Origin: Salipaludibacillus sp. LMS25
GTDB lineage: Bacteria > Bacillota > Bacilli > Bacillales > Salisediminibacteriaceae
NCBI RefSeq assembly: GCF_024362805.1
Contig: NZ_CP093299.1
Span: forward strand, 2,140,001-2,204,000
Direction: 5' to 3'
DNA: 64,000 nucleotides
Position 1 is the stretch's first letter. The number at the start of each line of letters is the position of its first letter. Below are positions 8,137 through 17,345 of this stretch, one piece after another. The notes beneath the pieces were generated by a model. That model had not been told where the DNA came from and did no database searches. It was given only the letters and a program-made list of their open reading frames with translations. Made by a program: the position numbers and the translations under genes.

Positions 8137-8787
8137 ATGGCCTGTTCAAAGGAAAATAAAGTTCTTATGCATAGATATTTAGATGAAGATATGACATTGC
8201 TTGAAAAAAAGCAATTTGAACAACATATCATGACATGTGAGGCTTGTGAACAAGATCTTAAGGAATTACGAAAAACTATCGCTCTCGTACAAAGTGCCTC
8301 CCATTTTAAAGCACCAGCTAATTTTAGTGAAAATGTTATGAAACAATTGCCCAAGCAATCTAAATCTCTCAAATGGAAGCATTGGGTGAGGAAGCATCCT
8401 TTTATTATAGCGGTAGCGACTTTTTTTCTCGTGTTCATCATAAGTCTTTCAGCTACTTTTTCTGATGACAATAAAGACATTGTTGTACAGGGAGATGGAG
8501 GATTTATCGTTGATCGGGAACGAGGTGTCGTCATTATCCCAGAAGGTGAAAGCATTGAAGGAGATTTAATTGTCCGTAACGGGGATATTGAAATTGAAGG
8601 TGAGGTCACAGGGAATATTACCATCATTAACGGTGAACATCTTTTAGCCTCAACAGATCAAGTAACAGGAGAAATAGAGGAAATCAACCAAGTCATGGGT
8701 TGGCTATGGTACCAGACGAAATCCTTCTTTTCTGAAGTCGTGAGCTTTGTAGATAAGGAAACACATAACGACAGTAAAAATAATTGA
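8137..8787 (+). CDS. rsiW: Anti-sigma-W factor RsiW
   Basis: A 216-residue single-pass membrane anti-sigma factor. The cytoplasmic zinc anti-sigma domain carries HIMTCEAC (HxxxCxxC) near residue 28. One transmembrane helix lies near residues 88-107 and an extracytoplasmic domain follows, which is the substrate of the PrsW/RasP cascade in B. subtilis. The ATG at 8137 has AAAGGAG at good spacing; a GTG at 8128 overlaps that ribosome site and is less likely. Confidence 0.92.
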   Translation: MACSKENKVLMHRYLDEDMTLLEKKQFEQHIMTCEACEQDLKELRKTIALVQSASHFKAPANFSENVMKQLPKQSKSLKWKHWVRKHPFIIAVATFFLVFIISLSATFSDDNKDIVVQGDGGFIVDRERGVVIIPEGESIEGDLIVRNGDIEIEGEVTGNITIINGEHLLASTDQVTGEIEEINQVMGWLWYQTKSFFSEVVSFVDKETHNDSKNN

Positions 8788-8817
8788 GCATAAGGCATAC
8801 AGATTCACTCTGTCTGC

Positions 8818-8976
8818 TTTTATCACAGATAACCGCGTAATCCTCCCGCGTCAAAATAGAGAGGAGAGCTAAAGTTAGATAGTCTGGAGCTAACGGCCGC
8901 TAAAGTCCTGATTGACTCACCTACCAATCAGTGGGAGAAGAGCGAAAACACCCACTGATTGAATGTTCGTTTTATC
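8818..8976 (+). repeat. Dispersed structured element, family B, copy 3
   Basis: Full-length. Starts TTTATCACAGATAACCG, with AGAGAGGAG in the apical loop and a complete 3' hairpin, and ends GTTCGTTTTATC. The 3' arm of the inner stem is altered (TCTGGAG). Confidence 0.85.
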
Positions 8977-9004
8977 AGATAATAGCTTTAAGAAAAATTT
9001 AAAT

Positions 9005-9117
9005 GGGTGAACGACTGTCATACTTAACTTTTCAACACCAGCCCTCGCGAAAGCGTCCGTTTGTAGCGGAAGGTCAATGTATTAGTCGTTTTTAACGTGT
9101 TAAATCCGTTAGTATCG
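9005..9117 (+). repeat. Family C repeat, copy 2
   Basis: Contains TTCAACACCAGC, CGCGAAAGCGTCCGT, GGTCAATGTATTAGTCG and TTTTTAACGTGT, all shared with the longer family C copies. Confidence 0.55.
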
Positions 9118-9255
9118 TGAATTTAACGAGCATAAATTAAATTTTCTGAAGCTATCAAGAAACGTTTTGTGTTCTTTTAGCGTCTAAAAAATGTCTATAT
9201 ATAAAAGCCAGCAGAAACATTACCACCTTGGATAGAATGGTACAGCATGAAAATA

Positions 9256-9264
9256 TGTTATAAT
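9256..9264 (+). promoter_or_regulatory. Extended -10 promoter of cdaA
   Basis: TGTTATAAT lies 50 bases before the cdaA start. No good -35 box accompanies it. Confidence 0.45.
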
Positions 9265-9314
9265 ATACGAGTTGAGTAAATGCTTGCTGAGTATGGCATT
9301 TTGGAGGAACGAAC

Positions 9315-10151
9315 ATGACGAACCTGATGAATCTGATCGAAGGCATATCATTTTTAAGAGCGTTGGCCATAGTAGTGGATATCCTACTCGTTGCCTTTGT
9401 CATATATAAATTAATTATGGTAATAAAAGGGACACGTGCCGTTCAGCTTGTTAAAGGGATCACAGTCATTTTGGCTGTGTGGTTTTTGAGTGGCTACCTC
9501 GGCTTAAATACATTGCAATGGATTATGCAGCAAGCTGTTACATACGGGTTGTTGGCTATTATTATTATTTTCCAGCCAGAATTAAGGCGGGCTTTAGAAC
9601 AGCTTGGAAGAGGGCGTTTTTTCCATTCCAGTTCCATTGCCGATGATGAAGAAATTAAACAAACGATTGAACATATTATTAAAGCGTCTAACTATATGGG
9701 TAAAAGGCGCATTGGTGCATTGATCGCGTTGGAGCGAGAAACTGGGATGACAGATTACGTGGAAACCGGTATTAGTATGAATGCAAAGCTGACATCCGAA
9801 CTTCTCATTAATGTGTTTATTCCTAATACACCGCTTCATGATGGTGCTGTTATTTTGAAAAATAATGAAATAATGGCAGCAGGTTGTTATTTGCCTTTAT
9901 CAGAAAATCCGTTTATTTCAAAAGAGTTAGGGACGCGCCATCGGGCAGCATTAGGTCTCAGTGAAGTAACGGATGCTATTACCATCGCCATTTCTGAGGA
10001 AACAGGTGGCATTTCGGTGACAAAAAATGGTGAGCTTCATCGAAGTTTAGATGAGGACGCCTTAAGGAATTTATTAGAAAAAGCACTGTTAAAGCCAGAA
10101 GGTAACGGCTCATCTTCCCGTTGGCAATGGGGAGGTAAGAAAAATGGATAA
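9315..10151 (+). CDS. cdaA: Diadenylate cyclase CdaA
   Basis: A 278-residue membrane-bound cyclase that makes the second messenger c-di-AMP from two ATP. Three hydrophobic segments occupy about residues 12-85. The DAC domain follows with the catalytic DGA motif (LHDGAVIL) and the RHR motif (GTRHRAALG). The start at 9315 follows TTGGAGG. It overlaps cdaR by 8 bases and leads into glmM, the conserved cdaA-cdaR-glmM operon linking c-di-AMP to cell-wall precursor supply. Confidence 0.95.
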   Translation: MTNLMNLIEGISFLRALAIVVDILLVAFVIYKLIMVIKGTRAVQLVKGITVILAVWFLSGYLGLNTLQWIMQQAVTYGLLAIIIIFQPELRRALEQLGRGRFFHSSSIADDEEIKQTIEHIIKASNYMGKRRIGALIALERETGMTDYVETGISMNAKLTSELLINVFIPNTPLHDGAVILKNNEIMAAGCYLPLSENPFISKELGTRHRAALGLSEVTDAITIAISEETGGISVTKNGELHRSLDEDALRNLLEKALLKPEGNGSSSRWQWGGKKNG

Positions 10152-11529
10152 GTTATTTAATAGAAATTGGTTCATTAAACTGAGTTCATTAGTTATTGCT
10201 ATCATGTTATTTCTCATGGTTAATATGGATGGCACTCTGAATCAGCCGGGAGGGATTCCTGGTATCACAGATGGTTCAAGAGTCATGGAAGAAGTGGAGC
10301 TAACGGTCTATTATGACGAGGAAAACTATGTGCTGACTGAGGCACCTGAAACGGTGCAAGTGACACTAAGCGGACCGCAAAATATCTTGACTTTAGCCCA
10401 AGTCACTCAGCCACAGCAGGAAGTGTTTGTCGACTTAACTGACAAAGAACAAGGTGTTTATTATGAACGTGTCCAGCATAGCGGCTTTCCTAGTGATCTT
10501 ACGCTTTCTATCGTGCCTATGACCGTGAGAGTAACCATTCAAGAGAAACAAACGGTGTCCTTCCCTGTGGAGGTAGAGCTAATTAATGAAGGTGAAATGG
10601 AAGAAGGCTATGTTGTTGGAACACCTGAAGTAACACCCTCTACCGTTGATATTACAGCTGCTCAAGGGATGATTGAACAAATTGTTTCAGCGAAAGCCGT
10701 CATAGATTTATCTAGTCGAGATTCGTCATTTGAAGAATCTGTTTCAGTCATTTTTTATGATGAGAATGGGAACGATTTAGCATTAAATGCAGACCCACCA
10801 GCCGTTGAAGTCTCTGTCCCTGTCACAAGCCCAAATAAGGAAGTGCCAGTTAGACTTGGGAGAGAAGGTCAGCTCCCCGATGGTATAGCGATTAATTCTG
10901 TCACAATAAATCCTGAAAACGTCACGATTTATGGCCCAGTGGATGTGATTAATGACATTACGTTTGTCGATCTACCTAACATTGATCTAGGTGATATTTC
11001 TGGGGATGACACATTTGATTTAGAAGTACCGCTGCCTGATGGCGTGGAAGGCGTTAGTCCAGAAACAGTCACTGTAGACATCGAAGTAACTGAAGAAGAG
11101 GAAAGAGAGTTTTCTGATTTTTCGATTGATGTAGAAGGATTGGAAGATAATCAATCAATAGACATAACCTCTCCGGAAAATGGGGAATTCGATCTTATCG
11201 TTAATGGAAGTTCCACTCTTTTAGGGCGATTGGAACGCTCTGAATTACAAGCTCTTCTAGATGTGGAGGGGTTAGAAGCGGGGGAGCACAAAGCTGATAT
11301 TGAGATTAGCGGACCGCAAAACCTTCGCTTCCCTCAACAAGGTATGACAGTCACATTTATAATTACTGAAACAAATGGGGGTGTCATCAGCCAGGCAAAC
11401 ACGAATCAAGAAGAGAAAGAGAATAATGACGATGATGATAATGAGGAAGAAGACCCTGAAGAAGATCTTAATAATGAAGAAGAGTCAGAAAATGCAAATG
11501 ATGAACATAACGAAGAGGATACTTCCTGA
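10144..11529 (+). CDS. cdaR: CdaR, YbbR-domain regulator of CdaA
   Basis: A 461-residue protein. One N-terminal membrane anchor (about residues 8-26) is followed by a string of YbbR domains (beta-rich repeats ending in patterns such as VTVSGP/VTIYGP). A very acidic tail of about 45 residues, rich in Glu, Asp and Asn, closes it. CdaR binds CdaA and tunes its activity. The acidic tail is longer than I recall for B. subtilis, which fits an alkaliphile. Confidence 0.92.
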   Translation: MDKLFNRNWFIKLSSLVIAIMLFLMVNMDGTLNQPGGIPGITDGSRVMEEVELTVYYDEENYVLTEAPETVQVTLSGPQNILTLAQVTQPQQEVFVDLTDKEQGVYYERVQHSGFPSDLTLSIVPMTVRVTIQEKQTVSFPVEVELINEGEMEEGYVVGTPEVTPSTVDITAAQGMIEQIVSAKAVIDLSSRDSSFEESVSVIFYDENGNDLALNADPPAVEVSVPVTSPNKEVPVRLGREGQLPDGIAINSVTINPENVTIYGPVDVINDITFVDLPNIDLGDISGDDTFDLEVPLPDGVEGVSPETVTVDIEVTEEEEREFSDFSIDVEGLEDNQSIDITSPENGEFDLIVNGSSTLLGRLERSELQALLDVEGLEAGEHKADIEISGPQNLRFPQQGMTVTFIITETNGGVISQANTNQEEKENNDDDDNEEEDPEEDLNNEEESENANDEHNEEDTS

Positions 11530-11593
11530 ATGAATAAGAGCATCATATTCGGTAATGTATAATGAATTTCTAACTTCTGAAGGAGCGATATGA

Positions 11594-12955
11594 ATGGGTA
11601 AATTTTTTGGTACTGATGGTGTGAGAGGGGTTGCAAATAAAGAACTTACACCTGAACTTGCGTTTAAGCTAGGGAGATTCGGTGGCTATATTTTGACGAA
11701 GGAAACGGATAAACCTAAAATACTGATTGGACGGGACACGCGTATCTCTGGTCATATGCTTGAAGGAGCTCTCGTAGCCGGTCTTTTATCCATCGGGGCA
11801 GAAGTTATGCGCCTCGGTGTCATCTCCACTCCTGGAGTGGCATTTTTGACGAAAGCGCTCAGTGCTGATGCAGGGGTCATGATCTCTGCTTCGCATAATC
11901 CGGTGGAAGACAACGGCATTAAATTCTTTGGTTCTGACGGTTTTAAACTACTTGATAGTCAAGAAGAAGAGATCGAAAAACTGCTAGAAAAAGAGGATGA
12001 TATGGAAGACGACCTCCCGCGTCCAGTGGGGGGAGATATTGGTTCTGTTAATGACTATTTTGAGGGAGGACAAAAATATTTACAATTCCTCAAACAGACG
12101 GTTACGGAAGACTTCTCTGGCTTACACATTGCCATTGATTGTGCTCACGGAGCGGCATCGCCTTTAGCGAACCACTTATTTGCAGATTTAGAGGCTGATC
12201 AAATCTCTTGTATTGGTTCTTCACCAAACGGGATTAACATTAATGATGGATTCGGCTCAACTCATCCAGAAGAACTAGTGACTATCGTGAAAGAAAAAGG
12301 GGCAGATATTGGCCTTGCATTTGACGGTGATGCCGATCGGCTAATAGCGGTTGACGAAAATGGCAATATCGTTGATGGTGATCAAATCATGTATATTTGT
12401 GCAAAGTATATGAAGGAAAAAGGACAACTAAAGCACAATACGATTGTGACAACAGTTATGAGTAATCTCGGCTTTTACAAAGCGCTTGAACAGGCAGATA
12501 TCGACACGAGACAAACAGCTGTGGGCGATCGTTACGTTATGGAAGAAATGAGGAAAGGCGGCTATAACATTGGTGGTGAGCAGTCAGGACATATTATTTT
12601 CTTAGATTACACGACGACTGGCGACGGATTGTTATCAGCGCTGCAACTCGTGCAAATCGTCAAGGCGACAGGTAAAAAGTTGTCTGAGCTTGCCTCGGAA
12701 GTGACAAAATATCCACAAAAGCTCGTCAATGTTCGCGTGTTAGATAAAAACGCGCTCCATAATAGTAGCATTATCGCTGATGAAATTAATATCGTTGAAA
12801 GTGAAATGAATGGTGAAGGACGGGTGCTCGTCAGACCATCTGGGACAGAACCACTCGTTCGTGTGATGGCAGAAGCTCCGACTGTAGAGCTTTGTGATAA
12901 ATATGTGGATAAAATTGTTGGGGTTGTGAAACGTGAACTAGGGTCAATAGAATAA
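11594..12955 (+). CDS. glmM: Phosphoglucosamine mutase GlmM
   Basis: A 453-residue enzyme converting glucosamine-6-phosphate to glucosamine-1-phosphate for UDP-GlcNAc. The phosphoserine loop reads [12 protein letters not shown], the metal loop DGDADR, the sugar-binding loop GGEQSGH, and the phosphate loop RPSGTEP. The ATG at 11594 is used because an overlapping ATG three bases upstream meets a stop at once. Third gene of the cda-glmM operon. Confidence 0.96.
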   Translation: MGKFFGTDGVRGVANKELTPELAFKLGRFGGYILTKETDKPKILIGRDTRISGHMLEGALVAGLLSIGAEVMRLGVISTPGVAFLTKALSADAGVMISASHNPVEDNGIKFFGSDGFKLLDSQEEEIEKLLEKEDDMEDDLPRPVGGDIGSVNDYFEGGQKYLQFLKQTVTEDFSGLHIAIDCAHGAASPLANHLFADLEADQISCIGSSPNGININDGFGSTHPEELVTIVKEKGADIGLAFDGDADRLIAVDENGNIVDGDQIMYICAKYMKEKGQLKHNTIVTTVMSNLGFYKALEQADIDTRQTAVGDRYVMEEMRKGGYNIGGEQSGHIIFLDYTTTGDGLLSALQLVQIVKATGKKLSELASEVTKYPQKLVNVRVLDKNALHNSSIIADEINIVESEMNGEGRVLVRPSGTEPLVRVMAEAPTVELCDKYVDKIVGVVKRELGSIE

Positions 12956-12968
12956 GCTTATAAAGAAA

Positions 12969-13014
12969 TAAGGTTGACTGCACAGAGAGTTACTGTGACG
13001 TTGACCTTTTTTTA
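12969..13014 (+). terminator. Terminator after glmM
   Basis: Arms AAGGTTGACTGCACAG and CTGTGACGTTGACCTT, with some mismatches, are followed by a run of seven T. The T-run merges into a short family A repeat. Confidence 0.6.
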
Positions 13015-13065
13015 TCCCACTCTTAAGGGGCAGTAAAATCCCCACTGATTGAAGTTTAGCTTTAT
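13011..13065 (+). repeat. Short derivative of family A, copy 5
   Basis: Only 55 bases: the family A start (ATCCCACTCTTAAGGGGCAG) is joined directly to its end (CCCCACTGATTGAAG...TTTAT). The join lies at CCCAC, which occurs both in the 5' arm of the inner stem and in the last hairpin, so about 100 bases were lost between direct repeats. Confidence 0.8.
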
Positions 13066-13174
13066 ATTAATAGAATCTCTGGACAAAAGGCCAAGCCATA
13101 TTACTAGAACAAAGGGCACATGGTAAAATGAGAATGGCCTATTTTAATTATTAAGTGACGGGTAAGCCTGTTTT

Positions 13175-13330
13175 ATTTAATCACAGCTGACCGTCCGTAA
13201 ATCTCCCGGATCCAGAGGAGAGTTAAATCTATATAGGCGTGAGATAACAGCCGTTAATGTCCTGATTGACTCACCTACCAATCAGTGGCGAAGAACGAAA
13301 ATGCCCACTGATTGAAGGGACGTTTTATTT
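13175..13330 (+). repeat. Dispersed structured element, family B, copy 4
   Basis: TTTAATCACAGCTGACCGTCCG through AATCAGTGG and CCCACTGATTGAAGG to CGTTTTATT. The apical part is shortened. The next 185 bases up to the mtlD terminator hold nothing I recognise. Confidence 0.8.
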
Positions 13331-13516
13331 CGTTCAAAGGTAAATGATCATTCTTAGCAAAACATAGTGAAACAACTTATAAAATCTAATTGCCCACATA
13401 GACATGAGGCGGTGACAGGTTAACACAAGATTACAGTTAGAATGAACGGATAAATTGCTAATGACATGACGGCCGCGTTACTCTTTATGTAGTTGTTTTC
13501 ATAGATTAACAATATA

Positions 13517-13545
13517 AAAGCGACTCAACCCTAATGAGCCGCTTA
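13517..13545 (-). terminator. Terminator of the mtl operon
   Basis: On the minus strand AAGCGGCTCA and TGAGTCGCTT form a hairpin followed by TTATATT, about 70 bases after mtlD. Confidence 0.65.
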
Positions 13546-13614
13546 TCAAAAAAATATATACAGACTAACATGAAAAATAACGATTGTCCTTTAAAGATAG
13601 TGATTTTTTTCTCT

Positions 13615-14754
13615 TTAGTGATAATAAAGAGTCACAACCTCTGAAGTAATACGGTCCTCAGGGGAGAGACCTGAAACGTCACAAAAGGTAGCTCGTACGC
13701 CCTTACTTTCTATATTTTTTTGCAATTCATAAGATTCAGTATCTTCTGAATAATCGTATTGAAGAGCAGCTACAATGACGTTTATCAAGCTGTCAGTTGA
13801 CAGGTTACGTTCTTTTAGCTGTCGTACAGGACTGATTAATCGCTCGTTATAGCCTAGTTTTTTGATTGGTTGGCGAGCCACACGGGTCACATCATCGATA
13901 ATAAAAGGGTTAGAGAACCGGTCTAGAATCTTTTCGATATAGTGGTCATGTTCGGAAGCATTAAATCCATGTTTTTCTACGATTAAACGGCCGGTTTCTT
14001 GAAGGCCATTACGAATCAATGCTAAAATAGTGTCATCGTTTAGTGCGTCTTGAACGGTGTTTTTACCAGCTTTATATCCGGCATAAGCGGCGAGAGCATG
14101 ACCTGTATTTACTGTAAATAACTTTCTTTCAATATAAGCTTCAAGATGATCAACAAAATGGATATCTTTAACCGGAGGAAGTTCGCCTTTAATTCCTTGT
14201 TTATCCACAACCCATTCAAAGAAAGGTTCAACAAGCACATCCAGAACATTCGCTTGAGACTGACTAGGTACGATACGGTCAACGGCGGCATTTGGAAAGC
14301 CGACTAGACGCTCAATGTTCTCAGCTAAACTTTCATCTATAAGACTATTTATCGCTGCTTTTAAGAGATGTGATCCACCGATCGCATTTTCACAAGCAAT
14401 GACATTTAACGGTTGATCTGTCATGCTCACGCGTCTAGTGAGTCCCTTCGCAATAACGGGTGCCACATGAGGGAGGATATGAGCACCGACAGCAGTCGTG
14501 ACTAACGTCGCTTCTGTAATGGCTTTAATCACGTTCTCCTCGTCATTGACTGAATGGAGCCCCCTAATACCGCTTATTATAAACGAACGTTTTGCTTTCT
14601 CTGCATAAAACACGTTATAGCGCTTTTGCTTGTTGATCTCGTTAATAATCGTGTCATTCACATCTACAAAGGTGACCTCATATCCAGCTTCAGCCAAAAC
14701 TTTGCCAATAAAGCCCCGTCCAATATTGCCTGCTCCAAAATGTACAGCCTGCAT
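13615..14754 (-). CDS. mtlD: Mannitol-1-phosphate 5-dehydrogenase MtlD
   Basis: A 379-residue NAD-dependent enzyme oxidising mannitol-1-phosphate to fructose-6-phosphate. The N-terminal Rossmann motif is HFGAGNIGRGFIG (residues 5-17). The catalytic helix carries the family Lys/Asn/His pattern around KLFTVNTGHALAAY. Last gene of the mtlA-mtlR-mtlF-mtlD operon; the start lies 1 base after the mtlF stop, which indicates translational coupling. Confidence 0.95.
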   Translation of the reverse strand: MQAVHFGAGNIGRGFIGKVLAEAGYEVTFVDVNDTIINEINKQKRYNVFYAEKAKRSFIISGIRGLHSVNDEENVIKAITEATLVTTAVGAHILPHVAPVIAKGLTRRVSMTDQPLNVIACENAIGGSHLLKAAINSLIDESLAENIERLVGFPNAAVDRIVPSQSQANVLDVLVEPFFEWVVDKQGIKGELPPVKDIHFVDHLEAYIERKLFTVNTGHALAAYAGYKAGKNTVQDALNDDTILALIRNGLQETGRLIVEKHGFNASEHDHYIEKILDRFSNPFIIDDVTRVARQPIKKLGYNERLISPVRQLKERNLSTDSLINVIVAALQYDYSEDTESYELQKNIESKGVRATFCDVSGLSPEDRITSEVVTLYYH

Positions 14755-14755
14755 G

Positions 14756-15193
14756 TTAATTCACCTCGCTAAACAAGGATAAAAGCTCTTCTTCGCTTGA
14801 AGCATTCACCATTTTATTAATATTAGCTTCATCAGAGCACACGATGGCAATTTTCGAAAGGATATCAAGGTGTTCATTGTTTTTTCCGGCAATTCCAAAG
14901 ATCATTTTTACTTCGTTGCCATGACCATAATCAATGGGGTTGGCTAGTTGAAGAATGGAAATGCCTGATGCAAGCACGGTGTCTTTAGCATCCTCTGTTC
15001 CGTGTGGAATGGCAATGTAATTCCCTATAAAGGTGGAAGTGAGCTCCTCTCGTTCAAACATTTTCTCCACGTAGGCGTTAGCCACATAGCCTCCTTTAAC
15101 GAGAACGTGACCAGCTTCACGAATCGCCTCTTCCTTAGTAGAAATAACAGCGTTTAATTTTATATTTTCTTTCGGTAGGATTGGTTTGCTCAT
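14756..15193 (-). CDS. mtlF: Mannitol PTS enzyme IIA, MtlF
   Basis: A 145-residue PTS EIIA protein. The active-site His lies in NYIAIPHGTEDAK. It passes phosphate from HPr to the IIB domain of MtlA. Two in-frame ATGs are possible. The one at 15199 overlaps the mtlR stop (TAATG) but is very close to GGAG. The one at 15193 gives the usual MSKPIL-type N-terminus and better spacing, and is preferred. Confidence 0.92.
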   Translation of the reverse strand: MSKPILPKENIKLNAVISTKEEAIREAGHVLVKGGYVANAYVEKMFEREELTSTFIGNYIAIPHGTEDAKDTVLASGISILQLANPIDYGHGNEVKMIFGIAGKNNEHLDILSKIAIVCSDEANINKMVNASSEEELLSLFSEVN

Positions 15194-15198
15194 GATCA

Positions 15199-17313
15199 TT
15201 AATCTCCTTCATTAAAATAATCTTGATAATATGTCATCAATCGGTTGCTGATAAAACGTGAGATGTCCTCTTCACTCCCGTATTGGAATAAGTGAAGGCT
15301 GTCATCATTTTCGATGATCATACTGCTGATTGAACTTAATATATCAGTCTCTTCTTTCGTCATATCCACGGGACCAAGCATAATCAGCACCCTTTTCATC
15401 TCAATGGTGCATGAATCCATCGCGTCAACGGTGACGGGCTGTGCTAATTCATGAATGAGAAAAAACGGCTGAAACACATGCTCGCTTCTTGCGTGATAAA
15501 GAGCCATTGTGGTGTTAGGTAATCCTAAGCCGGACAGCTCGGCTCGTTCTTTGAGCTTACTTATCACAGCCTCGGTATTCGTAATGAGACCTTGTTCTTT
15601 TAATGTGTCCATCGTCTCTGCAAGAGAGGTCCAGAGTGGTTCAGCACTTTCGCTCTTTATAAGTTTAAAATGATCAAGTAATGTCACCGTACATGTGAGA
15701 CTTTGCTGCATTCTCATAAACACACTTCTTGCCTGAGTTGAGTTTTTCACCGGACTTTTTATAGAACGTAGCGCCTTTTTGGGAGTTGATTGTAGACGTT
15801 CTTGTCTATCAATATAATCTTGGATTTTTAAAACGTCTTCCTTTGTTAAAAAGGGGTTCACTTGGACATAATCCACTGAATGATCCACTAACGGAATGGT
15901 GGATATGACTAAATCTAGCTCTTCAGGCTTCATATCATCAAGATCAAACAGAGACATATTTTTCACCTTTGTAATAGCCGGAAACTCATTTTGTAACCGG
16001 CTTGCGATCATCTTTGATGAGCCAATACCACTAGAACAAATGACTACAGCTTCATGAGTTCTTCGCTGATTATCCCGTTCGATAGCAGAACCGAAATGAA
16101 GCACGAGAAAGCCAATTTCTTCATCGGGAATATGAATATCTGTGACAATCTGTTGGAAAGCCTCTTTGACAATCGCAAAAAGCTCAGGATAGTTTTGCTG
16201 TATTTTGTCTTGTAAAGGATTGTAAATATGCATGCCTTGTTTTAAGCGGTAAAGGGCTGGGTCTAAGTGAGCCATTAGTCCTTGATAGAGGGAGACATCT
16301 TTTTGTAAATCTATCTTTACCTTGTGACTGACATCTTCAGCCAGTTTTTTAGCAACCATAGCTGTATCCATGTTCTCTTCGGTAAACAGAACAGGTGTAT
16401 CTTGACGAAGCTTTGCCCCTCGTAAATGCATGGTAATATATCCGATTTCAGCATAAGGAATTTTTAACGAAAAAGTCTCTTCAAGCTGCTGTGCCATCTC
16501 TGCTGCAAGCTTAAATTCTTTCTTTTCTTTGAGACGGGTCATTAACTCATCATGCATATGAATGTTTTCGCCTTTTAAAATACGCTCAATAGCGAGAGTT
16601 AAGTGCACCACAAGGGCAATGTAAGCAGAATCTGCCAAACGATAATCTAAAGAACGGCTGATCTTTTCGACCGCTTCTTCCACTTGCTTCAACTTTTCCA
16701 CATTTATAAAGCCAAGGAGCTGACCGGCGATTGATTGACTGACCTCAGCATTTTCAGCAGGTAACTGTCGTCTGATATATTGAAGGATGTCAGCTTCATC
16801 AAAGTTTTCGGCAAGAATACCACTGATGGCTCGTCGTTTAGCTGATTCAATACCAGTAACTTGGATGCCATATCCCCGCCTTTTCTTTAGATGCAAGCCA
16901 TACTTAGTGAGCCAGTCAGCCACTTTTTCTAAATCATTACTAACGGTTGCAATGGTAACATTTAAATCTAAGGCGAGAGATTGTAGCTTTGTAGGTTCAA
17001 ATGCCTCTAACAATTTACATGTAATAATTACTTGTCGTTGTTCAGGCATAAAATCTACGTGCTTTGACTCTTTTAAGTCTTGAGCGAACTGCTTAATTTG
17101 TTCCTTTGCCCCTTGTAAATAGATTCCTTTACCCGTTTTTTTCTTCAAAGTTAATTCATATGGATGCAAAAGCGCATCAAACGTCGTTAAATCCCGATGG
17201 ATCGTTCGTTCACTAACCTGAAGGGAGCGGGCGACCTCCCGGATCGTCACTCCCTCAGGATGTTCAATTAGTTTATCTAAAATGTAGCGGTCCCTAGCAG
17301 ACACATACATCAT
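15199..17313 (-). CDS. mtlR: MtlR, PRD-type activator of mannitol genes
   Basis: A 704-residue multidomain activator. An N-terminal HTH (EHPEGVTIREVARSLQVSERTIHRD, broken here only for naming) is followed by a second winged helix and two PRD domains with conserved His residues near 240-390. An EIIB-Gat-like domain with Cys in CSSGIGSSK lies near residue 415, and a C-terminal EIIA-like domain contains GLPNTTMALYHARSEH. PTS components phosphorylate these sites to match activity to mannitol uptake. Placed between mtlA and mtlF. In B. subtilis mtlR is elsewhere, so this layout resembles other Gram-positives. Confidence 0.92.
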   Translation of the reverse strand: MMYVSARDRYILDKLIEHPEGVTIREVARSLQVSERTIHRDLTTFDALLHPYELTLKKKTGKGIYLQGAKEQIKQFAQDLKESKHVDFMPEQRQVIITCKLLEAFEPTKLQSLALDLNVTIATVSNDLEKVADWLTKYGLHLKKRRGYGIQVTGIESAKRRAISGILAENFDEADILQYIRRQLPAENAEVSQSIAGQLLGFINVEKLKQVEEAVEKISRSLDYRLADSAYIALVVHLTLAIERILKGENIHMHDELMTRLKEKKEFKLAAEMAQQLEETFSLKIPYAEIGYITMHLRGAKLRQDTPVLFTEENMDTAMVAKKLAEDVSHKVKIDLQKDVSLYQGLMAHLDPALYRLKQGMHIYNPLQDKIQQNYPELFAIVKEAFQQIVTDIHIPDEEIGFLVLHFGSAIERDNQRRTHEAVVICSSGIGSSKMIASRLQNEFPAITKVKNMSLFDLDDMKPEELDLVISTIPLVDHSVDYVQVNPFLTKEDVLKIQDYIDRQERLQSTPKKALRSIKSPVKNSTQARSVFMRMQQSLTCTVTLLDHFKLIKSESAEPLWTSLAETMDTLKEQGLITNTEAVISKLKERAELSGLGLPNTTMALYHARSEHVFQPFFLIHELAQPVTVDAMDSCTIEMKRVLIMLGPVDMTKEETDILSSISSMIIENDDSLHLFQYGSEEDISRFISNRLMTYYQDYFNEGD

Positions 17314-17345
17314 GATGAATCACTCCGTTACAGCGATAGGCTGTA

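Noticed and set aside
13011..13065. Short A copy as the glmM terminator
   Set aside because: A separate hairpin with a T-run lies just before it; the short copy has no terminator shape of its own.
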